DNA from: Methanoculleus taiwanensis
Lineage (GTDB): Archaea > Halobacteriota > Methanomicrobia > Methanomicrobiales > Methanoculleaceae
Assembly: GCF_004102725.1 (NCBI RefSeq)
Contig: NZ_LHQS01000001.1
Coordinates: 353,327 to 417,326, forward strand
Direction of reading: 5' to 3'
Length of the DNA stretch: 64,000 bases
The notes below the pieces were generated by a model that saw only the letters and a program-made list of their open reading frames with translations, did no database searches and had not been told where the DNA came from. Of this stretch, positions 8,514-19,299 are shown piece by piece (position 1 is the first letter of the stretch; each line of letters opens with the position of its first letter). Made by a program: the position numbers and the translations under genes.

Positions 8514-9854
8514 TCAGGTGCCCGCCGCAGTCCCCTCCTCCTGCACCCGCCGGAAGGTGAGCACCCGGAGGGCGAGGAAGAAGACGAGGTAGATGACGCC
8601 GGCGGTGATCAGGAACGCTCCGGCGCCGAACTGTTCGTAGAGGATCCCGCCGGCGATGAGCCCGACGATGCTCGCAAGGCTCCCGGCGCTCCCTGCAACC
8701 CCCTGCACCGCACCCTGGTAGCGCTTTCCGGCGAGTTTCGAAAGCGCCGAGAGGGTCGACGGCCACATCAGGCCGTTGCCGACGGCGATGAAGACGGCGG
8801 CGAGGTAGATGAGGGCGAGATTGCCTGTGGCGAGGAGGATGAAGTTCACTCCGAGGATCGCGCTCCCTGCTACGATCAGGTACCCCTCTGAGATCCGGTC
8901 GGAGAGATGCGAGAGCACCGGCCCCTGGACGAAGGCCATCATGGCGCTGACCGCCGCGAGGTAAAGCCCGAGCGTGGTGGATGTCCACGCGAGCGGGCCT
9001 GCGGCGTAGGCCGGGAAGGCGGTGTAGTAGATGTTGAACCCGAGGAAGATGAGGAAGTAGAGGAGCAGGATGTAGGGGACATGGCTGAGCCGGAAGACGC
9101 CGCGGATGGAGAGGTCGCGCTCCCCCTCCAGCCGGTAGCATTCCTTCTGCTCCTGCCCGAAGGCGGTTCTGATGGCGGTTTTCTCCGGCTTTTCGGTGAT
9201 CGGGCAGGGGCGCCGCTCCGGGAGCCAGACGATAATGATGACGACGCCGATGAGGGCGATGACGAGCGCTACAAGGACGGGCGGCACCTGGCCGTAACGG
9301 GTAGCACCGAGCAGTGCCGCGAGTGCCGGGCCGAGAATGAATCCGACGTTGGACGCGACCGACATCCGGCCGTAGTTCCGGTTCCGCTCCGCGTCAACGG
9401 TGACATCGGCGAGGTAGGCGTTCGCGACGGAGACGTTCCCGCCGGTGATCCCGTCGAGCGCCCGGGCGACGAAGAGAACGAGTAGGGGCAGCGTGAGGGT
9501 GAACGCGCCGAGGAGCCCGGAGTCGACGGCGGCGAGGGGGACGATCGGGAGGAAGAGTGCGGCGAGGAAGATGCACCACGAGGCGAGCGTCCCTGCCTGG
9601 GAGAGGAGGAGGATTTTCTTGCGGCCGTAGACGTCCGACGCCCGGCCGAGGAGCGGGGCGCCGATGAGCTGGAAGGCCGGGTAGGTCGAGCCGAGCAGGC
9701 CGTAGACGAGGGCGTTGCCGCCGAAGTCCGTGACGAGGAAGACGAGGAACGGGAGGACGATCGAAAACCCGAGGCTGCCGATGAAGCTCACCGCAAAGAG
9801 CGGGTAGAGCGTCTTTGCGGGCACGTTTCCGGGTTCGTCGGGTTGCGGTGGCAT
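8514..9854 (-). CDS. MFS transporter (TetA-like), copy 1
   Basis: A 12-helix major facilitator of 446 residues. The motif-A loop GRASDVYGRKK lies after helix 2, and a TetA/multidrug-type motif (ARALDGITGGNVSVANAYLADVT) follows in the first half. A cytoplasmic linker of about 40 residues joins the halves. The gene is a clear paralogue of the one at 13124-14527: the stretches GNALVYGLLxSTYPAFQLxGAP and GNVSVANAYLADVT are shared. The substrate is unknown. The start at 9854 aligns with the paralogue. A perfect inverted repeat lies 8-26 bases upstream of the ATG. Confidence 0.9.
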   Translation of the reverse strand: MPPQPDEPGNVPAKTLYPLFAVSFIGSLGFSIVLPFLVFLVTDFGGNALVYGLLGSTYPAFQLIGAPLLGRASDVYGRKKILLLSQAGTLASWCIFLAALFLPIVPLAAVDSGLLGAFTLTLPLLVLFVARALDGITGGNVSVANAYLADVTVDAERNRNYGRMSVASNVGFILGPALAALLGATRYGQVPPVLVALVIALIGVVIIIVWLPERRPCPITEKPEKTAIRTAFGQEQKECYRLEGERDLSIRGVFRLSHVPYILLLYFLIFLGFNIYYTAFPAYAAGPLAWTSTTLGLYLAAVSAMMAFVQGPVLSHLSDRISEGYLIVAGSAILGVNFILLATGNLALIYLAAVFIAVGNGLMWPSTLSALSKLAGKRYQGAVQGVAGSAGSLASIVGLIAGGILYEQFGAGAFLITAGVIYLVFFLALRVLTFRRVQEEGTAAGT

Positions 9855-9861
9855 GGCGGTC

Positions 9862-9880
9862 GCACCGGGATACCCGGTGC
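9862..9880. promoter_or_regulatory. Inverted repeat upstream of MFS copy 1
   Basis: GCACCGGG and CCCGGTGC, eight-base perfect arms with a three-base spacer, lie between the minus-strand TATA-like element (about 9886-9891) and the start codon at 9854. It is placed as a repressor operator or 5' leader hairpin would be. Confidence 0.4.
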
Positions 9881-10139
9881 GGGTTCATATACTCTTTCCC
9901 GGACACCGGGGAAGATGAGGAAGGTGAAAAGAGGAACGGCGCAGAACCCCTCTCCGTGAAGAGGTATGTGCGGCCGGTATTCGCTGGTCGGGATCGCCGA
10001 TCTCGGGGTGGTTCTGGTGATTACACCGGGGATGGCGCCGCCGCCACCATTGGAAAGTTCGTAGTGAAGCATCTGGAGATGATCAATACCTACCCCGGCA
10101 GCGGGAGAGTTCTCTCCCCCGCCATACACTGTTATCCCC

Positions 10140-12527
<2,388 letters not shown>

Positions 12528-12542
12528 AATTTCCTCAATCGT

Positions 12543-12561
12543 TTAGTTCGAATTTACCTAA
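12543..12561. promoter_or_regulatory. Candidate MarR operator upstream of lonA
   Basis: TTAGTTC-gaatt-TACCTAA is a 7-5-7 inverted repeat with five of seven positions symmetric. Its right arm and spacing are identical to the perfect repeat before marR. It lies 16-34 bases before the lonA start codon, where binding would block transcription initiation or the ribosome site. Confidence 0.55.
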
Positions 12562-12582
12562 CTTTGTGGACGGGCAAAAAAA

Positions 12583-13002
12583 TTATCCGACCTTCTTCAG
12601 AATCCCGATCAACAGTTCCGTCTCATCTTCGTCAAGTGATAAGAGCATCCTCTCGACCATCCTGTTCAGAGCGTTCTGCTCGGCCTGCGCAATCATCCGC
12701 CCCTTCTCGGTCAGGCGGATATACACGATTCTCCGGTCGGCAGGGGATTTTTCCCGGTACGCACACTCCATCCGGACGAATCGATTGATCATCTCTGTCA
12801 CGGTGGGTTTTGAATTTCTGGTAATCTCGGCAAGTCTGCTGAATGTTACATCCCCGTGCTCGTCGATGACCTTCAGATAGGCGATCTGCTTCATCGTCAG
12901 ATCAGATAATCCGCATTCGGAGAAGATCTCGCAAGAGCACTCGTTTTTGATGGTGATCAGGCGGTCAAAAACTTCGCACAGGTGCTCTTTCCTTGCCGTC
13001 AT
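12583..13002 (-). CDS. MarR family transcriptional regulator
   Basis: A winged-helix regulator of 139 residues. It has the MarR layout: an N-terminal dimer helix, a helix-turn-helix (about 55-80, FSRLAEITRNSKPTVTEMINRFV), the wing (about 82-100, REKSPADRRIVYIRLTEKGR) with the family's D-R-R motif, and a C-terminal dimerisation helix. MarR proteins bind short palindromes and release them when a ligand binds or a cysteine is oxidised. A perfect 19-bp palindrome lies 14-32 bases upstream of its own start and a near copy precedes lonA, so autoregulation plus control of lonA is likely. The ligand is unknown. Confidence 0.92.
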   Translation of the reverse strand: MTARKEHLCEVFDRLITIKNECSCEIFSECGLSDLTMKQIAYLKVIDEHGDVTFSRLAEITRNSKPTVTEMINRFVRMECAYREKSPADRRIVYIRLTEKGRMIAQAEQNALNRMVERMLLSLDEDETELLIGILKKVG

Positions 13003-13015
13003 AACCGATACTCTG

Positions 13016-13034
13016 TTAGGTAGGGTTTACCTAA
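13016..13034. promoter_or_regulatory. Candidate MarR autoregulatory operator
   Basis: Perfect inverted repeat TTAGGTA-gggtt-TACCTAA. It lies between a minus-strand TATA-like element (CTTATGAT, about 13034-13041) and the marR start codon at 13002. The same half-site TACCTAA recurs with the same 5-base spacing upstream of lonA. Confidence 0.6.
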
Positions 13035-13123
13035 TCATAAGCGTTGTGGTCAGGTGCCGGGGGCGACAAAAACCGGGAAGATCCCCTCCCTGACTGTTTT
13101 ATCCCGTTTTTCTGCCCTCCGGT

Positions 13124-14527
13124 TCACCCCGGGTACATCCCGTCCTCCGTCTCGGCGGGGCCTGACGGCATCCCGGGAGCGGTCACCTCCGGCGGCTGCC
13201 GGGGGGTGGTCGGCTGGAACCGGAGTGTCCGCAGCGCGAGGAGAAAGACTACGAGTATGATCCCGCCCGAGATGAGGAATGCCGCAGGGCCGATCGCTTC
13301 GTAGAGCACACCGCCGAGGATCAGCCCGACGATGCTCGCGAGGCTCCCGGCGCTCCCCGCGAATCCCTGCACCGAGCCCTGATAGGTCTTCCCGGCGATC
13401 TTCGAGAGGAGTGAGAGGAACGACGGCCACATGATGCCGTTCCCGGCGGCAAAGAGCACGGCACTTGCGTAGATGAACAGCATGTTTCCGGTCACGAGGA
13501 CGGTGAACCCGATGCCGAGGATGACGCTCCCGGCGATGATGAGAACGGCCTCCACGTAGTGTTTCGAGATCCGGGAGAGCACCGGCCCCTGCACCACCAC
13601 CATCATCACGCTGATGGCGGAGTAGTAGATCCCGAGCTCCGCCGCCGTCCAGGCGAGGCTGCCTGCGGCGAAGGCGGGGAATGCGGTGTAGTAGATGTTG
13701 AACCCGAGGAAGATGAGGAAGTAGAGTGCCAGGAGGAAGGGGATATGGCTGATCCGGAAAGCACCCCGGAAGGAGAGTTTCCCCTTGCCTCCGGCGAAGG
13801 AGCAGTCCCGGTGCTCCTGCCCGAAGACCTTCCGGACGCTCCCCGTATCGGGTTTCTCGGCGATAGCGCACCGGTTCGACTCCGGCAGCCAGAACGCGAT
13901 GATCAGCGTGCCGACAACTGAGATCAGGAACGCCGCGATCACCGGGAGGATCTCACCGTAGATTGTGGCACCGAGTATCCCGGCGAGCGCAGGCCCGACG
14001 ATATAGCCCATGTTGGACGCGACCGACATCCGCCCGAAGTTCTGGTTCCGCTCCGCGTCGCCGGTGACATCGGCGAGGTAGGCGTTCGCGACCGAGACGT
14101 TCCCGCCGGTGATTCCGTCGAGCGCTCTCGCGACGAAGAGGACGAGGAGCGGCAGGGTGAGGACGAAGATGCCGAGCAGAGCCGAATCTATCGTTGCAAC
14201 CGGAATGAGCGGCAGGAAGAATGCAACAAGAAAGATTCCCCAGGCGACGAGGGTGCCCACCTGGGAGAGGAAGAGGATCTTCCGCCTCCCGTACATATCC
14301 GACCATCGGCCGAGGATCGGAGCCCCCAGAAGCTGGAACGCCGGGTAAGTCGAGGCGAGCAGCCCGTAGACGAGGGCATTTCCGCCCCACTCCTCCACGA
14401 GGAAGATCAGGAACGTCAGAACGATCCCGAATCCCAGCGTCCCGATGAACGTGACGGCGTAGAGCGGGACGAGCGCCCGTCCCGTGAATGCCTCGGGCGT
14501 TCCGGGGGGCTCGGGCAGTAGCGGCAT
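13124..14527 (-). CDS. MFS transporter (TetA-like), copy 2
   Basis: A 12-helix major facilitator of 467 residues, paralogous over its whole length to the protein encoded at 8514-9854. The shared segments include GRWSDMYGRRKILFLSQ (motif A) and RALDGITGGNVSVANAYLADVT. The C-terminus carries an extra proline-rich tail (PTTPRQPPEVTAPGMPSGP). The ATG at 14527 is chosen because it aligns with the paralogue's start and a TATA-like ATATAT at 14554-14559 lies about 29 bases upstream, fitting a leaderless message; the frame extends to 14578. The substrate is unknown. With copy 1 it brackets lonA and marR. Confidence 0.88.
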   Translation of the reverse strand: MPLLPEPPGTPEAFTGRALVPLYAVTFIGTLGFGIVLTFLIFLVEEWGGNALVYGLLASTYPAFQLLGAPILGRWSDMYGRRKILFLSQVGTLVAWGIFLVAFFLPLIPVATIDSALLGIFVLTLPLLVLFVARALDGITGGNVSVANAYLADVTGDAERNQNFGRMSVASNMGYIVGPALAGILGATIYGEILPVIAAFLISVVGTLIIAFWLPESNRCAIAEKPDTGSVRKVFGQEHRDCSFAGGKGKLSFRGAFRISHIPFLLALYFLIFLGFNIYYTAFPAFAAGSLAWTAAELGIYYSAISVMMVVVQGPVLSRISKHYVEAVLIIAGSVILGIGFTVLVTGNMLFIYASAVLFAAGNGIMWPSFLSLLSKIAGKTYQGSVQGFAGSAGSLASIVGLILGGVLYEAIGPAAFLISGGIILVVFLLALRTLRFQPTTPRQPPEVTAPGMPSGPAETEDGMYPG

Positions 14528-14611
14528 CGATGGCGCTGATGCCGGGAGGAGAGATATATCTTTCCGGCAGGGGTGCACCCCCGCTACGAGGTCGCACCGG
14601 AGTATCGGCTT

Positions 14612-15616
14612 TTACCTCTCCGCCCGGCGGAGGAACTCCCGCACCGTCTTGAGATACTCCTCGCTCTTCTCGAGGTGGTGTTCATGTGAGGCGTCCTCAA
14701 AGACCCGGACCTCGGCACCCGGTACCAGGCTCGCATAGAAGGCGGTCGTCTCAGGCGACGCCTCGTCGAACTCCCCGCAGGTGAAGAGCACCGGGACGCC
14801 GATCCCGCCGAGCTGCGGTGTGCAGTTGTACTCCCGGAGCGTCCCGGTCACCGTAAACTCGCTCGGTCCCCACATCTGCTCGTAGACGGGGTAGCCGAGT
14901 TTCTCGAACGTCCGGTTCAGGCAGTCGGGCCAGGGTTCCATCCGGCAGACATGCCGGTTATAAAAGAGCATCATCGCTTCCTGGTACTCGGGAGACGAAA
15001 ACGTCCCCGACGTCTCGCTCTCGCTGATGGCCGCCCGGGCGCTCCCCGGCAGATCGGCAACATGCTCCTGCTGATCCGCCGCCCAGCGGGCTGCATTCAA
15101 GCAGGGAGCCGACAGCACCAGGCTCTTGACCCCGTTCTGGCCGCTTGCGAGGGTGTAGTACTCCACGGCGAGCGCCGTCCCCCAGGACTGCCCGAGGATA
15201 TGCACCTCATCGAGGTCGAGCGCCTCGCGGACCGCCACAATCTCTGCGACGGAGCGGTTCACCGTCCAGAGTGACGGGTCGTTCGGGCGGTCAGAGTTGC
15301 CGCCCCCGAGCTGGTCGTAGAAGATGATCGGCCGCTCGTCCGCGAGCGCTTCGAGCGGTTCGAGGTAGTCGGAGGACGCCCCCGGCCCGCCGTGGAGCAC
15401 CAGCAACGGAACCCCCTCCGCACCGCCGCCGACAATTCGATACCAGACATTCCCGCCGGGAACCGGGAGGTACCCCTCGCGAATTTCCGTTGTATTCGTC
15501 CCCTTCTGCACGTCGTCCCCTCCGGAACCGGATATCAGGAGTATGGCAGCGGCGAGCAGCAGAGAGATGCCGCACATACCTGCCAGAACTATCGCTTTCG
15601 ATGCATGGTTTGCCAT
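14612..15616 (-). CDS. Proline iminopeptidase-like alpha/beta hydrolase, membrane-anchored
   Basis: A peptidase S33 family enzyme of 334 residues with an N-terminal signal anchor (about 8-29). The oxyanion motif HGGPG is at 75-79, the nucleophile Ser144 is in GQSWG, and the likely acid and base are Asp284 (GEFDEASP) and His311 (ASHEHH), so the triad is complete. Family members remove N-terminal proline or act on small amides and esters. The anchor suggests action outside the membrane. The start at 15616 has GGAGAGG seven bases upstream. Two Cys pairs in the cap region may form disulfides, consistent with an extracellular location. Confidence 0.88.
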   Translation of the reverse strand: MANHASKAIVLAGMCGISLLLAAAILLISGSGGDDVQKGTNTTEIREGYLPVPGGNVWYRIVGGGAEGVPLLVLHGGPGASSDYLEPLEALADERPIIFYDQLGGGNSDRPNDPSLWTVNRSVAEIVAVREALDLDEVHILGQSWGTALAVEYYTLASGQNGVKSLVLSAPCLNAARWAADQQEHVADLPGSARAAISESETSGTFSSPEYQEAMMLFYNRHVCRMEPWPDCLNRTFEKLGYPVYEQMWGPSEFTVTGTLREYNCTPQLGGIGVPVLFTCGEFDEASPETTAFYASLVPGAEVRVFEDASHEHHLEKSEEYLKTVREFLRRAER

Positions 15617-15751
15617 ATCACTGCCTCTCCAGCCGCCACCTGCCGCCCATGCGGCGGATGCTGGCCGGTTCCTGAAATGGGGTGGTCAGGCACCGGAGAA
15701 AAAGAATTCGTTCCGTAGCGACGGCAGGCTCCGGAAAAAGGAGGTGATCCG

Positions 15752-17005
15752 TTACCGGGAAGGGGCGGCTGCGAGTTCAATCTGTGCCCGCCGCGCCATC
15801 TCCTGTTTCACCCGCCGGATACTCCCGGCCTGGTCGAGCTTTGCCATCTCGCCGCCCACCTGTTGCACCGTGTGTACCACGATCTCGCTCGGCACGTCTC
15901 CCGTGTTGACCGCCCGCTGGTAGCCGAAGGTTGCCCAGTCGTCGGGAAGGTCGCTGAGCCGCTCGAAGATCATGTTGTGCGGCATGAGATCGATCTGCTT
16001 CTCGACGATCCGGTTGACGTAGTCTTTGTTCGACTCAAAGACGATCAGCGGTTCAATGACGTCGGTCTGCATGACCTCCCGCATATCGCGCTTCTCGTAC
16101 TTCTGCAAAAGGTCATTGCAGATGGAAAAGTGCGTGATCTCCATCTTCGCGAACTGCTCCCAGATACGTTTGATCCTTGAGTCCGTCTCTGTTTGAGCGC
16201 ATGAGAAGTAGTTGTAGGCTTCAGAGAGCTGGATCAGCGCCATCTTCTCGAGCATCGTTTCGCGCGGATCGCCGAGCAGGCCGTATTGGGTTACGTGCTG
16301 CTCCTCGATCTCCGCGATCTCCGCATAGAGTTTGCGGGCGAGGTCTTCGGGGTACATGAACCCGTGTGACTTGTAGAAGAGCTCGGTCTGCTGCTCGCCC
16401 GAGACGATGGTGATGTAGTTCATCTTCGTCTTGATATCGGCAGAGTCCTTGTCGTAGTGCTTGCGCATGGAGTCGTCGGGGTGGCGGTGCTCGATGCTCG
16501 TCGGCCTGCCCGGTTTCGCCTCGGTCTTGCCCTGGGTGATGAAATCGGGGTCGTTCCCCTCGAGGATCTCGAGCAGGCAGCCGTAGCGGTAGAGGTGATC
16601 GAAGTCCTCGATCAGGGCAAAGTCGAGCACCGATTTGACGTACGGGTCGGGTTCGTTCTTCGCGAGGTTGGCGGTGAGGTCGACCGCCGTCTGCTCGTAG
16701 CCGATCGTCGTCTCGAGCACGGACTGGTCCGCCGGGTTGAGCCAGTTCACCGTCTGCTGCTGCTGCGAGTCTGCTCGCCGGATCATGGCGAGTTTCCGTT
16801 TGATCTCGGGCTCCCCGATCATCCGCTCCATGGCGTGCGAGGTGAGCACGGCGTTGTTCTCGATCCCGTTCATTAGGATGACCCGCGTTCTGGTGTAGGC
16901 GTCGACCGAGCGTTTGTTGTACGGGTCTTTCACCATCTCGTTCCAGCTCATGAACTGCTCATCCATCGATATTCCGTCCATCTCAAAGGGTTTGAATTGA
17001 GCCAT
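15752..17005 (-). CDS. Ferritin-like fold protein, unknown function
   Basis: A 417-residue soluble, helix-rich protein that I cannot assign to a named enzyme. It shows the spacing of a di-metal helical bundle: Glu104 (GYEQTAV), Glu133/His137 (EDFDHLYRYG), Glu234/His237 (EIEEQHVTQYG) and Glu289/His292 (KMEITHFS). The ExxH pairs on separate helices are the hallmark of ferritin-like di-iron proteins such as rubrerythrin and ribonucleotide reductase R2. It is much longer than ferritins and rubrerythrins and lacks a rubredoxin module. The start at 17005 follows GGAGG with normal spacing; the longer frame to 17038 does not. A role in oxidative stress is possible but not shown. Confidence 0.75.
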   Translation of the reverse strand: MAQFKPFEMDGISMDEQFMSWNEMVKDPYNKRSVDAYTRTRVILMNGIENNAVLTSHAMERMIGEPEIKRKLAMIRRADSQQQQTVNWLNPADQSVLETTIGYEQTAVDLTANLAKNEPDPYVKSVLDFALIEDFDHLYRYGCLLEILEGNDPDFITQGKTEAKPGRPTSIEHRHPDDSMRKHYDKDSADIKTKMNYITIVSGEQQTELFYKSHGFMYPEDLARKLYAEIAEIEEQHVTQYGLLGDPRETMLEKMALIQLSEAYNYFSCAQTETDSRIKRIWEQFAKMEITHFSICNDLLQKYEKRDMREVMQTDVIEPLIVFESNKDYVNRIVEKQIDLMPHNMIFERLSDLPDDWATFGYQRAVNTGDVPSEIVVHTVQQVGGEMAKLDQAGSIRRVKQEMARRAQIELAAAPSR

Positions 17006-17288
17006 ACTCGTCTTCCCTCCTCTGGGCATCCCGTTCACCGGATCGGAACTGCGGCGGTGGTCATGGCAGATGCTCCTGACCCCGGGAGCCTGCCCCCCCC
17101 ATACCTGTCAGTATCCATAAACTATTCCCTCCGGGATCGGGTGAGAAGACTGAACGGGCGGAAAGCATGGTGCCGGGCTATTACGGTACGAGAGCGGAGT
17201 GTCGAGATGATTTTAAAAAACGGTAAAAATGCGGCATAGACCGGGCGGTGCCCGGACTCGCATTTCCGTCTGAATTCGGGCGTTTCAC

Positions 17289-17492
17289 CTACAGGCCGAC
17301 CAGGCGCAGGCATGTCCCGACGGTCAGACCCGACATCGCCATGGTGGCGGAGAGGGCCGCGAGCGTCACACCGTTGAGCAGGGGACCGATGGCGATCGGG
17401 GTATATGTCGGGTTGAGGTGCAGGCGTCGTACCGCCCGCACCGGTGTTGCGGTCGGCGAGATGGCTGGTCTGTATCGTTTGATCTTCACCAT
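17289..17492 (-). CDS. Small membrane protein, 67 aa, unknown
   Basis: A basic N-terminus (MVKIKRYRP) is followed by a hydrophobic C-terminal part with one or two membrane segments (TPIAIGPLLNGVTLAALSAT and MAMSGLTVGTCL). A GAGGTGA ribosome site lies eight bases before the ATG at 17492; an ATG two codons earlier is too close to it. A minus-strand TATA element (TTAAATA, about 17568-17574) and an inverted repeat at 17519-17539 lie upstream. The hydrophobic pattern resembles archaeal pilin-type N-terminal domain proteins, but the class III signal is not convincing, so no function is assigned. Confidence 0.5.
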   Translation of the reverse strand: MVKIKRYRPAISPTATPVRAVRRLHLNPTYTPIAIGPLLNGVTLAALSATMAMSGLTVGTCLRLVGL

Positions 17493-17518
17493 ACTCATTT
17501 CACCTCGCACAGTTCTTG

Positions 17519-17539
17519 CATCAGGAAGTACACCTGATG
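17519..17539. promoter_or_regulatory. Inverted repeat upstream of the 67-aa gene
   Basis: CATCAGG and CCTGATG, seven-base perfect arms with a seven-base spacer, lie between a TATA-like element and the start of the small membrane protein. It is a candidate operator. Confidence 0.35.
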
Positions 17540-17766
17540 GTATACGGGGTTTTTTCTCGGTGCCGGTATTTAAGGATTGGTATTCCCCGGCCCGGCGGGG
17601 CACTTCCGGATCTGCTGAAGTGCAGGCCGCAGGCACGGTGCAGGTGATACGTCCGTTCATCCGGCACCTCCGCCGGAAGGCCCCCGGGATGAGGCCGTTG
17701 CGCCTGCGATACCTTTATCTCTAGCAAAAGACGCCCTAATAGCATGGTATTCAGGGAGCACCGCAT

Positions 17767-17931
17767 ATGAACCGCTTGTTACGTTCACTCATCTATGGAG
17801 CCGTAGCCCTTGCCGTCTATTCGGGCATCAGCTTCTGGTTCTCCGGGCGGGTGAACTGGGTGCTCGCCGCCGCAACCGCTATCGGCATCATGCTGGGATC
17901 TTATTTCATCGTCCGGCATCCGGAGACCTGA
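17767..17931 (+). CDS. Small two-helix membrane protein, 54 aa
   Basis: A 54-residue frame starts with ATG at 17767, with a GGGAG site about eight bases upstream. The protein has two hydrophobic segments (about 7-23 and 28-47) separated by the short loop FSGRVNW, a basic N-terminus and a charged end (RHPET). This is the shape of many small archaeal membrane proteins. I do not recognise a family. It lies 75 bases before arcA on the same strand and could be co-transcribed, but the gap holds its own Shine-Dalgarno for arcA and no further clue. Confidence 0.6.
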   Translation: MNRLLRSLIYGAVALAVYSGISFWFSGRVNWVLAAATAIGIMLGSYFIVRHPET

Positions 17932-18006
17932 TCTCCCGGAGCCCGTACGGCGGAGAAAGTTATTTCGGAGCGGCGGATAATCGTCGGAGAAGGGAGGGGC
18001 GAAGAG

Positions 18007-19296
18007 GTGCTCGGCAGCGTGAAGGCGGAGTGGGACAGGCTCCGGACAGTCGTGGTGCACCGGCCGGGTATCGAGATGTTCTTCGGACTCTTGGAGCCGC
18101 ATGATGCACTCTACGAACGGGCGTTCAGCCGGTACGAGGCGCGGCGGGAGCACGAACAGATGGAGTACGTGCTTCAGCGGGAACTCGGTGTCACCGTCCT
18201 GCGGCTGAAGGAGGCCCTCCTTGACGCCGCCGATCGAAGTCCGGAGTTCCGCAAAAAGCTCGTCGACCGGGCGTATGAGACCGTCACCTTCTCAGGGAGC
18301 CGGGAGGATGTCGCGGCTGCGAAAGAGACGTTCTACCGAAATGCCGATGCCCTTGACTCGCAGCACTTCTTCACCCTCCTCCTCATGCATCCACTCATCG
18401 AGCTTGGATCGGGCGGTGTCCGTCTGGACGAGGCGGGGCGCCAGCCGCTTGCGAATCTCTACTTCATGCGGGATCAGCAGGTGGTGACGCCCCGCGGGCT
18501 GATCGCGTCAAGGATGGCAAAGCCGCAGCGCCGGCGTGAGCCCGGGATCACGAAACTCCTCTGGGAAGTCCTCGACCTTCCCATCCTTACCGAGATACAA
18601 TCCCCCGGCACCTTCGAAGGCGGGGATTTCATACCGATGAAGGAGTTTGCACTCATCGGGCTCGGCAACCGAACTGACCGCACCGGGGTATCGCAGTTTC
18701 TCGCCGCCGATCCCGGATTCGACGAGGTTGCCATCGTCCATCAGCCTGCTCATCCGCTTCTCCCGAGCGATCGCCCCGATCCCATGATCACGATGCACCT
18801 TGACACCTACTTCAACGTCGTCTCGAGCAGCGTGGTCATCGGCTCGGAGGCGCTCCTCGAGAAGGCAAACGTCGAGGTTTGCCGCCGCACGGGCTCCGGG
18901 ACGTACGAGTGCACGTCTCCGGCGACCAACCTTGCCGCTTACATCCGGGAGAAGGGGTTTACCGTCATCGACCTCTCGACGCTCGAGCAGCTCTCCTATG
19001 CACCGAACGTCCTCTGCATCCGTGACAGAACCATCCTCACTGTCGAAGGAGAACGTATTATGAAGACCGTCCTTGAAAATCTCGCGGAAAAAGCATCTGC
19101 AGATCCCCACCGCTACGAGTCGCTTCTCTCGCAGGCCATGACCGATTACCGGCGTATCCGGAGCGAGGGGCAGTTCTTCCCCCATAAAAAGGAGTTCTAC
19201 CAGCACGACATCGAGATCTACCCCTTAAAGATCGAGAACCTGACCGGCGGCTACGGGGGGCCTCATTGTATGACAGCCGCCCTCAAGAGGCGGTGA
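18007..19296 (+). CDS. arcA: Arginine deiminase
   Basis: This enzyme converts arginine to citrulline and ammonia in the cytosol, the first step of the deiminase pathway. The protein has 429 residues, slightly longer than bacterial ArcA. Family motifs are visible: the N-terminal RTVVVHRPG, FMRDQQVVTPRG, FEGGDF with the substrate-binding Asp, MHLDT with the catalytic His, and the nucleophile Cys421 in GGPHCMTAAL. GTG 18007 is the start, preceded by GGAGGGG. The carbamate kinase gene follows after three bases. No ornithine carbamoyltransferase or arginine/ornithine antiporter gene is adjacent, so these steps must be encoded elsewhere. Confidence 0.93.
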   Translation: MLGSVKAEWDRLRTVVVHRPGIEMFFGLLEPHDALYERAFSRYEARREHEQMEYVLQRELGVTVLRLKEALLDAADRSPEFRKKLVDRAYETVTFSGSREDVAAAKETFYRNADALDSQHFFTLLLMHPLIELGSGGVRLDEAGRQPLANLYFMRDQQVVTPRGLIASRMAKPQRRREPGITKLLWEVLDLPILTEIQSPGTFEGGDFIPMKEFALIGLGNRTDRTGVSQFLAADPGFDEVAIVHQPAHPLLPSDRPDPMITMHLDTYFNVVSSSVVIGSEALLEKANVEVCRRTGSGTYECTSPATNLAAYIREKGFTVIDLSTLEQLSYAPNVLCIRDRTILTVEGERIMKTVLENLAEKASADPHRYESLLSQAMTDYRRIRSEGQFFPHKKEFYQHDIEIYPLKIENLTGGYGGPHCMTAALKRR

Positions 19297-19299
19297 TGC

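Noticed and set aside
10103-10118. GGGAGAG/CTCTCCC repeat downstream of lonA
   Set aside because: It could be a terminator stem, but the two-base loop forces unpairing, there is no T-run, and the region is GC-rich enough for chance.
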